Positions 35,249 to 44,082 of a stretch of 64,000 nucleotides of DNA are shown here, piece after piece. The notes beneath the pieces are model-generated. The model had not been told where the DNA came from. It was given only the letters and a program-made list of their open reading frames with translations, and searched no databases. This DNA comes from Cyanomargarita calcarea GSE-NOS-MK-12-04C (GTDB lineage Bacteria; Cyanobacteriota; Cyanobacteriia; Cyanobacteriales; Nostocaceae). A program made the position numbers and the translations under genes. How positions within the stretch are numbered: position 1 is the stretch's first letter; each line of letters begins with the position of its first letter. The stretch lies in the NCBI GenBank assembly GCA_019359595.1, contig JAHHGZ010000001.1:248001-312000 (forward strand), given 5' to 3'.

Positions 35249-35638
35249 ATGAATCCAATTTTTAAACGCACATTCTTACCCGGTCTGGTTGCTACCAGTT
35301 TAATTGGTGTCAACGCAGTCTCTATGCAACCCGCTTCTGCTGATGAAAACATACTACGTGATATTGGTATTGGAGCCGCTACGGGTGTGGTAACTGGAGC
35401 AATTACCAATGATGGTTCAGCCTTAAACAATGCTGTTAATGGTGCTGCGGCTGGTGCTGCAGTCAATGCCGTCAATGGTACCAGAAATAACAGGAGAAAT
35501 CGTAATTTTGCTACTGATGTCGGAGTCGGTGCGGCCGCAGGGACTGTATCTGGAGCGATTACCAATGGCAAACGTCCTCTAAATAATGCCATCAAAGGCG
35601 CTGCTACAGGTGCAGCAATTAATCTTCTCACCCGTTAG
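35249..35638 (+). CDS. Secreted glycine-zipper protein
   Basis: 129 residues. A strong ribosome site AGGAGG (35239-35244) precedes ATG 35249. A Sec signal peptide (LPGLVATSLIGVNAVSMQ) ends near ASA at about 30. The mature part has two similar halves: DIGIGAATGVVTGAITNDG, and DVGVGAAAGTVSGAITNGK, each followed by LNNA(V/I)xGAAxGAA. Such glycine zippers insert in or line the outer membrane. A terminator follows. The minus-strand frame over the same DNA is a shadow. Confidence 0.75.
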   Translation: MNPIFKRTFLPGLVATSLIGVNAVSMQPASADENILRDIGIGAATGVVTGAITNDGSALNNAVNGAAAGAAVNAVNGTRNNRRNRNFATDVGVGAAAGTVSGAITNGKRPLNNAIKGAATGAAINLLTR

Positions 35639-35665
35639 TCTTCTAGGCTAAATAATCAGACACAT

Positions 35666-35697
35666 AGAGACGGGGTAGATAATCTCCCGTCTCTTTT
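35666..35697 (+). terminator. Intrinsic terminator after the glycine-zipper gene
   Basis: AGAGACGGG at 35666-35674 pairs with CCCGTCTCT at 35686-35694 around an 11-base loop, followed by TTT. Confidence 0.75.
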
Positions 35698-35724
35698 ATG
35701 ATTTTAGCCGACTTTGATATTCAG

Positions 35725-35757
35725 GCGATGCCCTTGGCCACCGCTTTGCGGTATCGC
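35725..35757. repeat. 33-bp palindromic repeat, copy 2, in a 458-bp gap
   Basis: GCGATGCCCTTGGC and GCGGTATCGC flank a short centre, as in the copy inside the ABC remnant at 24135. Near 35783 the gap also repeats the CTGCATAATCTGAATTT block of 4013. The rest of 35639-36096 is AT-rich with nothing recognised. Confidence 0.65.
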
Positions 35758-36096
35758 ATTAAATAAGCTAGAACATATTTCAACTGCATAATCTGAATTT
35801 CTCGCTCTTCTTGTGGGGTGGGTATGCCTGCCAATAATTTACGTATAATTACTAAGGCTTTTCTAAGTTTTCTTGTTTATAACTTTATAAGACTATTTGA
35901 AATTACAGCGATTTTCAATACTTCACATTAGTGTTTGACTGACAAAATTATGCCCTCTTAATTGAGGGGCAAATCTACCTGTCTTTCAATTTATAGTGAG
36001 GGCAATTCAATAACACAGTCCTGCTGGAAGTTTTCTTAGTGGATGTACGTTCATGAATTTTTTTTCAAAACCGCTTAGTACAAGAATTAAAAAATC

Positions 36097-36351
36097 ATGT
36101 TAATTAAATACCAAAATGCCCACTTAATATACGAAAGTTTTCGGGTGGTAGCAAAGGACAATACAGATAAAAGCTACTTCATTATCCACTCTCAACACAA
36201 ACAGACAGATAAATATTACTGGTGTCGCGCCAATATATCATTAAAGCTAGGAGAGGTGGTTAATGGTTATTTGTGCCCCTCTGATAATTTTAATAAGATG
36301 CCTACATTAATAATTGGTGAGTGCTATGCTATTATACCCGCTATATGTTAA
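36097..36351 (+). CDS. Small hypothetical protein
   Basis: 84 residues from an ATG. YESFRVVAKDNTDKSYFIIH, YYWCRANISLKLGEVVNGYL and a hydrophobic end IIGECYAIIPAIC. No motif or membrane segment is certain. The composition reads as protein, but no homolog is recalled and no ribosome site is clear. Confidence 0.4.
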   Translation: MLIKYQNAHLIYESFRVVAKDNTDKSYFIIHSQHKQTDKYYWCRANISLKLGEVVNGYLCPSDNFNKMPTLIIGECYAIIPAIC

Positions 36352-36455
36352 TTGGAACATCTAATACCGATTCTGTATGAAGCCTCATGAGAAAATTGTA
36401 TTATATAGATAGACAAAATTAAACTGCTAGAAGTCGGGGTTCTCAGAACATAACT

Positions 36456-36953
36456 ATGCTAAATGCTCGGATTCCAGACCTCCGTTACAGTGCGATTGAG
36501 TTTTTAGAACAAATTCCGGAACAACGTCTTTTAATTCTCCAGGGACTTGGTATCGCACGTTACGATTTTTTAACTAAAATTATGCTCAATGAAGCAAATA
36601 TAATTTGTGTAATGCGATTTTTGGAAAATCCCAACAAACTTAAGTTTCCTAACCTGATAGGTGCAGATTTATCTGGTTTGGTTTTAGATCGAGTAAACTT
36701 TATTCGAGGAAATTTATTGAACGCAAATTTACACGGAACTAGTTTGGTAAATGCAGACTTGATATTTGCTAATTTTACTTCATCTAATTTATCAAATGCA
36801 GATTTAAGAGGAGCAACCCTGAATGAAACTATCTGGTTGGATGCTAATATAAATGGCTGTATGTTTGGTAAGGGGATTGGTTTGACGGATCGGCAACGTA
36901 AAGATTTACAAATTCGCGGTGCTAGGTTTAACGCTTCAGATGATGATATTTGA
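36456..36953 (+). CDS. Pentapeptide-repeat protein
   Basis: 165 residues. A helical N-terminal region of about 65 residues ([20 protein letters not shown]) precedes a run of A(D/N)LxX pentapeptides: [51 protein letters not shown]. These form a right-handed beta helix. About 15 coils are present and the end ([14 protein letters not shown]) is a final partial coil. Function unknown. A family A repeat starts at its stop. Confidence 0.75.
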   Translation: MLNARIPDLRYSAIEFLEQIPEQRLLILQGLGIARYDFLTKIMLNEANIICVMRFLENPNKLKFPNLIGADLSGLVLDRVNFIRGNLLNANLHGTSLVNADLIFANFTSSNLSNADLRGATLNETIWLDANINGCMFGKGIGLTDRQRKDLQIRGARFNASDDDI

Positions 36954-37069
36954 ATGAATGAAGGAAGAAGGAAGAAGGAAGAAGGAAGAAGGAGGTTTAT
37001 ATATGTGGATTAAGACCCCAACTGAAAAAAACTACCTGCGGAAGGTAGGCATATTAAAAAGTTTATTCG
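36954..37069 (+). repeat. Dispersed repeat family A, copy 3
   Basis: Begins at the pentapeptide gene stop with a long GAAGGAA purine tract, then GGAGGTTTATATATGTGGAT, then a GCGGAAGGTAGGC block. Confidence 0.6.
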
Positions 37070-37112
37070 AGAATAACTAGCTGCACAGATCCATCAGAAA
37101 GTAAATAGTTAT

Positions 37113-37253
37113 ATTATTTTTATATGAAGATGCATACAAAAACCCCACCGCTTCCAAACCTCCCCGTATGCTTAGGGGAGGTTTGGAGGGGTAAAAATTA
37201 TATGCAGCTTGCCCGAAGGGCAAGCTTCGCTAACACAGCAAATTGGTATTAAT
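37113..37253. mobile_element. MITE-like element E, copy 1
   Basis: ATATGAAGATGCATAC near the left and TATATGCAGCTTGC, AATTGGTATTAAT near the right are inverted relatives of each other and of the 38450 copy. Inside, CCTCCCCGTATGC / GGGGAGGTTTGGAGGGG make GC-rich hairpins. It ends directly before the purT start. Confidence 0.5.
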
Positions 37254-37254
37254 A

Positions 37255-38436
37255 ATGAGAAATTCTATGATACCGAAAAAAATAATGTTACTCGGTTCGG
37301 GAGAACTAGGCAAAGAATTTGTTATCGCTGCTAAACGTTTTGGTAATTATGTAATAGCTGTTGACCGCTATGCTAATGCACCAGCGATGCAAGTTGCTGA
37401 CTGTTATGAAGTTATTTCTATGCTTAGTGCTGATGATTTAGAAGCGGTTGTTGTCAAGCATCAGCCAGATTTTATTGTTCCAGAGATTGAGGCAATTAGA
37501 ACAGAAAAGTTGTTGGAATTTGAACAGCGGGGAATTACTGTTATCCCAACGGCTGCGGCAACTAATTATACAATGAATCGTGACAGAATTCGGGAACTGG
37601 CACATCAAGAGTTGGGTATAAGAACGGCTAAGTATGGTTATGGCACAAGTTTAGAAGAGTTGATTGCTATTAGCGATGAAATTGGGTTTCCGAATGTTGT
37701 GAAACCTGTGATGTCATCTTCGGGAAAAGGGCAATCTGTAGTTAACGATCGCAAGGAAGTTGAGAAAGCGTGGAATTATGCTCTAACTAATTCCCGAGGT
37801 GACAATCAAAAGGCGATCGTTGAAGAATTTATTAATTTTGAAATTGAGATAACTTTATTGACAATTAAGCAGTGGAATGCACCAACCATTTTCTGCTCTC
37901 CTATTGGTCATCGTCAAGAGAGAGGTGATTATCAAGAGTCTTGGCAACCAGCAGGAATTTCCGAAAGAATGATCTCAGAGGCTCAAGATATAGCGATAAA
38001 AGTTACTGATGCGCTGGGAGGAGCGGGAATTTTTGGTGTTGAGTTTTTTATCACTAAAGATGAAGTAATTTTTTCCGAACTTTCCCCTAGACCTCATGAC
38101 ACGGGAATGGTGACATTAATTTCCCAAAATCTCAATGAATTTGAATTGCATCTCAGAGCAATTTTGGGCTTACCTATTCCTAATATTGAATTGTTGAAAC
38201 CTTCAGCTAGTGCCGTAATTTTAGCTGCCGAAAAATCAGATAATATTGCTTTTGAAGGTGTAGCTGATGCACTAGCAGAAAAAGATGTCGATATCCGTTT
38301 ATTTGGTAAGCCGAATTCTCATCCCTATCGTCGGATGGGTGTGGCTTTGGCTAAAGGAAGTAATGTTACAGAAGCGCGAGAGAAAGCGATAACAGCAGCA
38401 AGTAAAATTAAATTACTTAACCAACAAATATCCTAA
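37255..38436 (+). CDS. purT: Formate-dependent phosphoribosylglycinamide formyltransferase
   Basis: 393 residues from ATG 37255; an upstream TTG and a downstream ATG (37267) are alternatives. The enzyme makes formyl-GAR from GAR, formate and ATP in purine synthesis. PKKIMLLGSGELGKEFVIAA is the N-terminal pre-ATP-grasp domain. VVKPVMSSSGKGQSVV and VEEFINFEIEITLLTI form the ATP-grasp lid and core. SPRPHDTGMVTLISQNLNEF, then ELHLRAILGLPIP are PurT-specific blocks. The length matches the family. Confidence 0.92.
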   Translation: MRNSMIPKKIMLLGSGELGKEFVIAAKRFGNYVIAVDRYANAPAMQVADCYEVISMLSADDLEAVVVKHQPDFIVPEIEAIRTEKLLEFEQRGITVIPTAAATNYTMNRDRIRELAHQELGIRTAKYGYGTSLEELIAISDEIGFPNVVKPVMSSSGKGQSVVNDRKEVEKAWNYALTNSRGDNQKAIVEEFINFEIEITLLTIKQWNAPTIFCSPIGHRQERGDYQESWQPAGISERMISEAQDIAIKVTDALGGAGIFGVEFFITKDEVIFSELSPRPHDTGMVTLISQNLNEFELHLRAILGLPIPNIELLKPSASAVILAAEKSDNIAFEGVADALAEKDVDIRLFGKPNSHPYRRMGVALAKGSNVTEAREKAITAASKIKLLNQQIS

Positions 38437-38449
38437 CAATTTCAGTAGT

Positions 38450-38561
38450 TATACCAATTCTGTATGAAGATGCACATAATCAAGACCCCCCTGTAGTCCC
38501 CCCTTGCCAAGGGGGGACTACAGGGGGGTAATATATGCAGCTTCACAAAGAAACGGTATTA
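38450..38561. mobile_element. MITE-like element E, copy 2
   Basis: Imperfect inverted ends TATACCAATTCTGTATGAAG and the inverse of TAATACCGTTTCTTTGTGAA flank a long perfect hairpin made of CCCCCCTGTAGTCCCCCC and its complement around a short TTGCCAA centre. No gene inside. Confidence 0.65.
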
Positions 38562-38657
38562 CAATACCCTACGCTCCGGCAAGCTACATGAATTGTAACT
38601 ACATTTTCTTACACATCAGAACATTCCCATATATCAGCACAAGGGCCAAACAGTCAT

Positions 38658-38687
38658 GGGGTGGCGACTATTTCTAGTCACCACCCC
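38658..38687 (-). terminator. Hairpin after the fasciclin gene
   Basis: GGGGTGGCGACTA and TAGTCACCACCCC pair over 13 bases with one mismatch around TTTC. It lies 32 bases beyond the fasciclin stop. The T-run is weak, so termination is likely but not certain. Confidence 0.45.
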
Positions 38688-38718
38688 ACAAATACTAGTA
38701 GCTATCCGTGTGGAAAGC

Positions 38719-39120
38719 TTAAGCAGGCATCAATACTGTGTCAATTACGTGGATGACTCCGTTATCAGCAGCAACATCTGGTGTTGCAACTGTAGAATCA
38801 TTAATCTTCACACCATTGGAAGCGTCAATTTTCACATCTGAACCTTGAACTGTGGTCGCTGACTTCAGCTTAACCACGTCAGAAGCCATTACCTTGCCGG
38901 AGACGACATGATATGTCAGGATTTTTGTCAGCTTTGGAATGTCCTTCAGTAGTGCGTCTACTGTGCCTGCAGGCAATTTCGCAAAAGCTTCATCGGTAGG
39001 AGCAAAGACGGTGAATGGACCAGCACCTTTGAGGGTATCGACAAGATTCGCAGCTTTGATTGCAGCAACTAGGGTACCAAAAGAACCTGCTTTTACAGCG
39101 GTATCAATAATATCAGCCAA
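38719..39120 (-). CDS. Fasciclin (FAS1) domain protein
   Basis: 133 residues, one FAS1 domain. [37 protein letters not shown] (box H1), [17 protein letters not shown] (YH motif) and [13 protein letters not shown] (box H2) are all present. There is no signal peptide in this frame, so export is not evident. Such proteins act in adhesion in other bacteria; the role here is unknown. Confidence 0.9.
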   Translation of the reverse strand: MADIIDTAVKAGSFGTLVAAIKAANLVDTLKGAGPFTVFAPTDEAFAKLPAGTVDALLKDIPKLTKILTYHVVSGKVMASDVVKLKSATTVQGSDVKIDASNGVKINDSTVATPDVAADNGVIHVIDTVLMPA

Positions 39121-39206
39121 GGTTTTTACCTAGTGAGCGTGTAATCTACTTATGAGTATAAACTACTTTCGCTTAAAAAAACTTATTGCAAAAATTATTA
39201 CATTGT

Positions 39207-39431
39207 TTACGCCTCTTCATTGTCGTCATCCTCAAGCTCGTAAGGGATATCATCAGCCTCTATCATCTCAAAAATTTCTTCTACTTCATTGGGACGCTTG
39301 GCTTCTTGAGGTTCGCGTTCTATTAGACGACCTGTTGACTTCAGCCATTCCAGGAGAATAAATTCATCATTTGAACGAATTACAGCAGCTCGCTTTGAGC
39401 GAGGTTCTTCACGCAAGGGATTGTTAATCAT
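39207..39431 (-). CDS. DUF3134 family protein
   Basis: 74 residues. NPLREEPRSKRAAVI, then FILLEWLKSTGRLIERE is the DUF3134 core known from cyanobacteria. A very acidic tail follows (EIFEMIEADDIPYELEDDDN). Function unknown. It lies upstream of and on the same strand as the fasciclin gene. Confidence 0.8.
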   Translation of the reverse strand: MINNPLREEPRSKRAAVIRSNDEFILLEWLKSTGRLIEREPQEAKRPNEVEEIFEMIEADDIPYELEDDDNEEA

Positions 39432-39869
39432 AAAATAAAAAATTTACTTTTGTTTCACTAAAAAAACTCGACTGGCTCCAAGCCACAAATAGCAGGAATG
39501 CTAATCTCTGCATCAGTACTGACATTTGCTACAACATCTGCAACAAGGGCAATTATGACTACTCATACTTTTGACTGTAGCCTGTTGTCAGGTGAGTCTG
39601 GACTTGTATTTCCTGTTTGAATTGAGCTTGCATTTGCAAACCTGACAAATGGATACTACTTTCAGTCTAAGTCATCTTGACAAAAAATTATGATTTTTAT
39701 AAAATTACAATCTCAATAAGCTTGATTTCTCCAATAAACCGGATTTTTAACCCTTACTCATAGCGAAAAGTATTTTTAAATACAAGTTAAATTCCGGATA
39801 CTTAGCAAATCAATAATTATCAAAGCGCTCTACTGAATTTTCAGGGCAATGCATGAATTTCTCGTCAGC
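39432..39869. other. Intergenic stretch of 438 bases
   Basis: AT-rich, with no frame, hairpin or repeat I can support. It should hold the promoter of the DUF3134 gene on the minus strand. Confidence 0.3.
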
Positions 39870-40859
39870 TTAAGTTTGATTTTTACTGTTTTCATCTGCT
39901 GATAATCTCTCCCGTATTTTTTTATACTCTTTATTAATTTCATCAGCCAATTTTTCTGGGCTGAGAATTTGAGCATTTGCCCCATATTTCAAGATGCGCT
40001 GTCGAAACCAAAACCAATAATCTATTGTTGCTTCGATGTCACAATATTTTCCTTCGGAATTTTTGTAAACAATAACTTCATCTTTGCGACGAGGTTGGTA
40101 GTTTGCCAATGGCCCACTCATGCGATAGATTACTTTTAATGTGGGAAAATCGCAGGATGTCCAACGAGTGTCCGATGCAGCACCAACGTTAGTAATTCGA
40201 TCGAGACGAAAGATATGGTTTTGGTCGATGTTGTGCCAGTGGTCAAATCGCCAAGATTTCCAATCGGGTATAAATGCGAATAGGTAGAGAAGACCATCGT
40301 GCAGTCGTAATTCTGAGCGATCTATATCCTTGATTTGTCCTTCTCCTGGTTTGCTTTCATAGCGAATTGTGTAGCGACATTGTTGTTGAAATCGCTCTTG
40401 GAGTTGTCGAACGATCGCATCTAAGTTGCGATCGCTATAATCAACGGGGGGACTAAAATTAACTTTAATAAACGCTGGAATGTCTGATTCTGTAAGGTTG
40501 CCAATGCGTTGAATTTGATTTGCTTGTGCCGAAAAGCCCATGTCGGAGAGGAAATATGCGGCTACTGCAAGTGCTTGTCGCTGTTCGGTGGAGAGAAGAA
40601 CAGGAAAATTTGACTCCACTAGTTCGTAAGGACTGTGAGTTCCGCTTTCAATTTCAATACCACAGTCTCTGAGTTTACGAATTGTGCGGGTGAGTTTTTG
40701 CTTAACATCGGCATTATCTGTAGATTTGCCATGCTGTTCGAGAAAGATGGAGAGTAAATCTGCTAGTTCTTCACGTCGTCGTGGTTTTTCGGCTAGAAGT
40801 CTGAGAATTTCTAGAGCAAAGGCTATTTGGTTGTAGTTGCTCTCACTTTTGGAGGACAT
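39870..40859 (-). CDS. WYL-domain transcriptional regulator
   Basis: 329 residues. The N-terminus is helical and HTH-like (FALEILRLLAEKPRRREELA). The WYL-type domain lies at about 160-240: IRYESKPGEGQIKDIDRSEL, then LRLHDGLLYLFAFIPDWKSW and RFDHWHNIDQNHIFRLDRI. A C-terminal extension (IEATIDYWFWFRQRILKYGA) completes the WCX-like region. Regulators of this type sit beside cyanobacterial type I-D CRISPR loci and repress cas genes. It lies 2.1 kb from array 1, so that role is likely but inferred. Confidence 0.8.
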   Translation of the reverse strand: MSSKSESNYNQIAFALEILRLLAEKPRRREELADLLSIFLEQHGKSTDNADVKQKLTRTIRKLRDCGIEIESGTHSPYELVESNFPVLLSTEQRQALAVAAYFLSDMGFSAQANQIQRIGNLTESDIPAFIKVNFSPPVDYSDRNLDAIVRQLQERFQQQCRYTIRYESKPGEGQIKDIDRSELRLHDGLLYLFAFIPDWKSWRFDHWHNIDQNHIFRLDRITNVGAASDTRWTSCDFPTLKVIYRMSGPLANYQPRRKDEVIVYKNSEGKYCDIEATIDYWFWFRQRILKYGANAQILSPEKLADEINKEYKKIRERLSADENSKNQT

Positions 40860-40997
40860 AGATTGTAGTCAAAAAATGATATCTATAATTTTTACATTGG
40901 TATGAAAAATAATTAATGTTATTTTATGACAAAAAGCGCCACAGAACGTTGATGTTCCCGTGACGCTTGTTTATACTTTTAATAATCAGGGTCAGAT

Positions 40998-41173
40998 ATG
41001 GAGCCGACACCCAGCAATTAAAATCTTTCTACCGAATGACAGTAAGGATAAGTAATTTGCTTCAGCCGATTAATTTAATTCGATATGATGAGCGCGTTAA
41101 ACGAATCGTAATTCTAGCTGGAGAAAGTTTACAAATTGAAATACTTCCAAATGGGGAGGTGCTAATTCAATGA
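40998..41173 (+). pseudogene. DUF6888 family gene, apparently frameshifted near its start
   Basis: From TTA 41018 the frame reads LKSFYRMTVRISNLLQPINL and IVILAGESLQIEILPNGEV, the DUF6888 pattern. The family start MxPTxxQ is visible at ATG 40998 (MEPTP) but one frame off; a missing base near 41011 would join MEPTP to QQLKSFYR. A shortened protein could start at ATG 41036. Its stop overlaps the DUF6887 start (ATGA), the usual pair. Confidence 0.6.
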
Positions 41174-41358
41174 ACCCGCTTAATTTTGAGGTAATGTCAG
41201 ATACAGAGTTGTTGGCTTACATTAGACAACATCCAGAAGACAAGCAAGCGTTTTATGTTTATGTCGATCGAAAGCGTGCTGCGTCTCCTCAAGCAGTTCC
41301 GATGACAGTTGATGATGCTTTATCAGAATTAGAAGAACGTATTCGCAATCAGAAGTAA
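41170..41358 (+). CDS. DUF6887 family small protein
   Basis: 62 residues. NFEVMSDTELLAYIRQHPED, KQAFYVYVDRK and VDDALSELEERIRNQK make the DUF6887 pattern. These short proteins are usually coded just after a DUF6888 gene, as here with ATGA overlap. A two-gene toxin-antitoxin-like unit has been my assumption for such pairs; no activity is known to me. Confidence 0.7.
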   Translation: MNPLNFEVMSDTELLAYIRQHPEDKQAFYVYVDRKRAASPQAVPMTVDDALSELEERIRNQK

Positions 41359-41511
41359 CAGTAACCGTAGGGTGTGTGACGCAAAGCGCTGCCGGAGGCT
41401 AGGCAAGGGTAGCATAAGCCCGAAGCGGGCTGGCTTTGCCTACGCAACGGTTTCGGCTTTTTTACAATTTTTTACATAGTTGGGTTTATTCGTGCCTACC
41501 TACTTAATACA

Positions 41512-41700
41512 ATGAGTAACTATCAAGAATTAACTGAAGCTGAATTGAGAAATTATGTAAAGCAACATCCAGATGATGAGGAGGCTTTTCAACATTACCT
41601 AACAATTATGCGAGCAAAACCTAATAGGGTTGTAGTTAGTACAGAGGAACAAGCCTTAATTGAATTTAAAAAAAGAATACAGGCAGAATCAACTACCTAA
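41512..41700 (+). CDS. DUF6887 family small protein, solitary copy
   Basis: 62 residues: MSNYQELTEAELRNYVKQHP, DDEEAFQHYLTIMRAKPNR and EEQALIEFKKRIQAE. It is clearly related to the gene 150 bases upstream, pointing to a tandem duplication. No DUF6888 gene precedes this copy. Confidence 0.7.
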   Translation: MSNYQELTEAELRNYVKQHPDDEEAFQHYLTIMRAKPNRVVVSTEEQALIEFKKRIQAESTT

Positions 41701-41920
41701 CCGCTCCAAACGACCCAATAACCATGTAACCGTTCAGGAATTAAGCCGTATTTATTAATTGCTCGTCCGACATTTCAACTTCTGTATTTTCTGCGGTAGC
41801 TAAAAAAATCCTGTGAACGGTTACAATCTTTAAGCAATTTATTATAAATAGAATGGGAGACAGATGATGGCGATAGTGATGAGTAATTTAAAATGAGGTT
41901 GTATGCATAAAGGATTAATC

Positions 41921-42544
41921 ATGACTCAAACACAAACTGAACAAAAACTGTTTACATTTGACGAATTTATCGAATGGTTCCCAAACGACGGTAAAAAGTA
42001 CGAATTACAAAACGGAGTAATAATTGAAATGCCGCCAGCTACAGGAGATCATACAGATATTATTGGTTTTTTAACCGATATGATACTTGAAGCAATTCAT
42101 CAAGATAAACGTCCTTACAGAACTTCAGAATCAGCACTCGTTAAAACACCCAATGAACCATCAGCTTGCATACCTGATATGTTGGTAATTAATCGGGAAA
42201 ATCTCAAAAATGAACCATTGTGGAAAAAACAATCTACACTAATTTCTCCTGAATCCATACCCCTAATAATTGAGATAGTAAGTACTAATTGGAAGGATGA
42301 TTACGATCGAAAGTTTTATAATTATGAAGCTATGGGTATTCGAGAATATTGGATTGTCGATTATGCTGCATTAGGTGGACGTAAATACATTGGTAAGCCC
42401 AAAATGCCTACGATTTTTGTGTGCGATTTGGTGGATGGGGAATACGAAATGTCACCGTTTAGAGGTACTGAAAGCATCATATCGCCTACATTTCCACAGT
42501 TGAACCTAACAGCACAAAAGATATTTGACTCGGTAGTGGTTTAA
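41921..42544 (+). CDS. Uma2 family protein (PD-(D/E)XK fold)
   Basis: 207 residues from ATG 41921, chosen because AAAGGA at 41909-41914 gives a good ribosome site; ATG 41903 is in frame upstream. LFTFDEFIEWFPNDGKKYEL, CIPDMLVINREN, PLIIEIVSTNWKDDYDRKFY and MGIREYWIVDYAALGGRKYI are the Uma2 blocks with catalytic IIEIVS. It is the third family member in this window. Confidence 0.88.
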   Translation: MTQTQTEQKLFTFDEFIEWFPNDGKKYELQNGVIIEMPPATGDHTDIIGFLTDMILEAIHQDKRPYRTSESALVKTPNEPSACIPDMLVINRENLKNEPLWKKQSTLISPESIPLIIEIVSTNWKDDYDRKFYNYEAMGIREYWIVDYAALGGRKYIGKPKMPTIFVCDLVDGEYEMSPFRGTESIISPTFPQLNLTAQKIFDSVVV

Positions 42545-42589
42545 AATACGAGTTAACTTTATTCACCCACACCCTATTCGTGTGAACGC

Positions 42590-42740
42590 CAGGTGCTTCT
42601 CCTGTCGGAGACGCTACGCGAACAAGTCGGCGGAGCCGCCCAACGCACTGGCAAAGGCTATACGTTGCTTGCTTAGAGCGGAGGGGGTACATAGGCGCTT
42701 CGCTTACCGCAGGTAGCCCACGCAGGTGGGCTAATTTAGG
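42590..42740. repeat. Cluster of short GC-rich repeats
   Basis: GGAGACGCTACGCGAAC, GCGGAGCCGCCCAACGCACTGG and an AGCCCACGCAGGTGGGCTAA hairpin lie end to end. The last block is the inverse of AGCCCACCTGCGTGGGCTAA inside the PIN pseudogene near 56571. Confidence 0.55.
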
Positions 42741-42849
42741 CGCATCTTCATAATATTTGGTATTAGTAAGTATAGTTAAAATAGGACATAGAAACAAGAT
42801 TTATAAAGATGAAAGTTGAAATTCTAAGTAATGGTGAGTAATTAATTGG

Positions 42850-42873
42850 ATGAGTAACTATCAACAATTAAAT
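42850..42873 (+). pseudogene. 5' remnant of another DUF6887-type gene
   Basis: ATG AGT AAC TAT CAA gives MSNYQQLN, the same opening as the gene at 41512, and then diverges into repeat sequence. Only eight codons remain. Confidence 0.4.
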
Positions 42874-42986
42874 GGAGCCTATAGGACTCATATTTTATTT
42901 CTGAAAATTTACGTAGGGTGTTTTCGCGACAGCGTAACGCACCCTAGAAATATCTAATTTTATTCAAAACGATATATCCCACAAGC

Positions 42987-43168
42987 GTTTCAATCCCGTT
43001 TCCGGGTTTCATTAATTTGAAAGTTGACGGCAATTTGACTAATTGGGACGCGACTACAAGTTTCAATCCCGTTTCCGGGTTTCATTAATTTGAAAGCAAG
43101 TTTGGCGCAGGTAAACTGACAGCAATTCCTCGTTTCAATCCCGTTTCCGGGTTTCATTAATTTGAAAG
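42987..43168 (-). CRISPR. CRISPR array 1: 3 repeats, 2 spacers, read leftward
   Basis: Three identical 37-base repeats at 42987-43023, 43060-43096 and 43132-43168, with spacers of 36 and 35 bases. On the minus strand each repeat begins CTTTCAAATTAATGAAAC, has a CCCG-GAAA-CGGG hairpin at positions 18-29 and ends with the 8-base handle ATTGAAAC. The leader lies to the right (43169-43361), so new spacers are added at the right end. Confidence 0.95.
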
Positions 43169-43361
43169 TCCGCCAGCCAGAACCCGATTATAGAGCCATT
43201 TCCAGAGGCAGTTTTGGCGGGACTATTTTAAAAGTCCATTTCAGCCATTGCTAAAAGCAAACTGCGAAAGGAACAAAACGCTGAAACTATTGAATTGTCT
43301 AGGTTCTGACGATTTGGCGGGAGGTGGGGGGGTTTTCGCCCGTGCTTTCCCCTGCCAAAAA
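43169..43361 (-). promoter_or_regulatory. Leader of CRISPR array 1
   Basis: Read on the minus strand it starts TTTTTGGCAGGGGAAAGC and ends GGGTTCTGGCTGGCGGA directly at the first repeat. It aligns along its length with the leader of array 2 (54530-54720), sharing CCACCTCCCGCCAAA, GACAATTCAATA, TTTCAGCGTTTT and GGCTGAAATGGACTTTTAAA. Leaders carry the array promoter and the signal for spacer insertion. The 165 bases from here to cas3 should hold the cas promoter. Confidence 0.85.
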
Positions 43362-43917
43362 TTAGGCTTTGGACTCAATTATAAGGTTATTTGTTAATCT
43401 CCGCAAAATATCGGTTTACATAACTTATCCACAATCAAGCCAAGAAAAAATATTGATATCAAATTTTGATTACAACTTTCAAACAACTGGTAATAAGCTG
43501 GGTGCAATGGAAATACAGGGAAGTGCATGAAGCTTTTTCTACAACCTCTCTACTCTCAACTTAACCCAGGAGTTGAGAACTGCCCTCTTAGGTGTACCTC
43601 TGAATGTATTGTCACTCAAAAGGCTCCTAATCTCAAGCCACCAGTCGGATCTACTTGTCCCCTATCGTCGCACCAAGCGAAGACTTATGGAGAAATCATG
43701 CATGGGGATGCAGATATTATTTCCAATCAAGCTGCCACAGGTGATGGTAAGACACTAGGTGCAAATTTACCAGGACTCATCAATCCTGATTTTCGCATGA
43801 TGGGGTGAGAAACTGTTCCTTAATTACTACCTATAATTACCCATATGTGGACTATTTGTCCAGGGGAGCAATCCATTCTCAAACAAAATCTCTTAGCCAG
43901 GGAGCACGAGTGGGCAA

Positions 43918-43961
43918 CAGTATAAGAGTGTTATGTAATTGCACATAACACTCTTATACTG
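43918..43961. repeat. Perfect 19-bp hairpin in the left part of the TnpB element
   Basis: CAGTATAAGAGTGTTATGT and ACATAACACTCTTATACTG pair without mismatch around a 6-base loop AATTGC. No T-run follows. It is much longer than normal IS605 end hairpins. Confidence 0.85.
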
Positions 43962-44082
43962 GACTGCTATTATACCGTACGCAACTTGTTTATCAGGATT
44001 GAATATTTTTTTTGCTATCCACTTGCAAAATAAAAGTGTATCTGGTAAATCAGTATTAATAGTCTATTATTGGTCGAAGTAG

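Noticed and set aside
35209-35631. Minus-strand frame rich in Ala/Pro over the glycine-zipper gene
   Set aside because: The plus strand has a perfect AGGAGG, a signal peptide and a terminator; the minus frame is a shadow of Gly/Ala codons.
43527-43808. A stand-alone 93-residue gene before the TnpB element
   Set aside because: Its sequence is the Walker A end of cas3 and continues exactly after the element, so it is half of a split gene.
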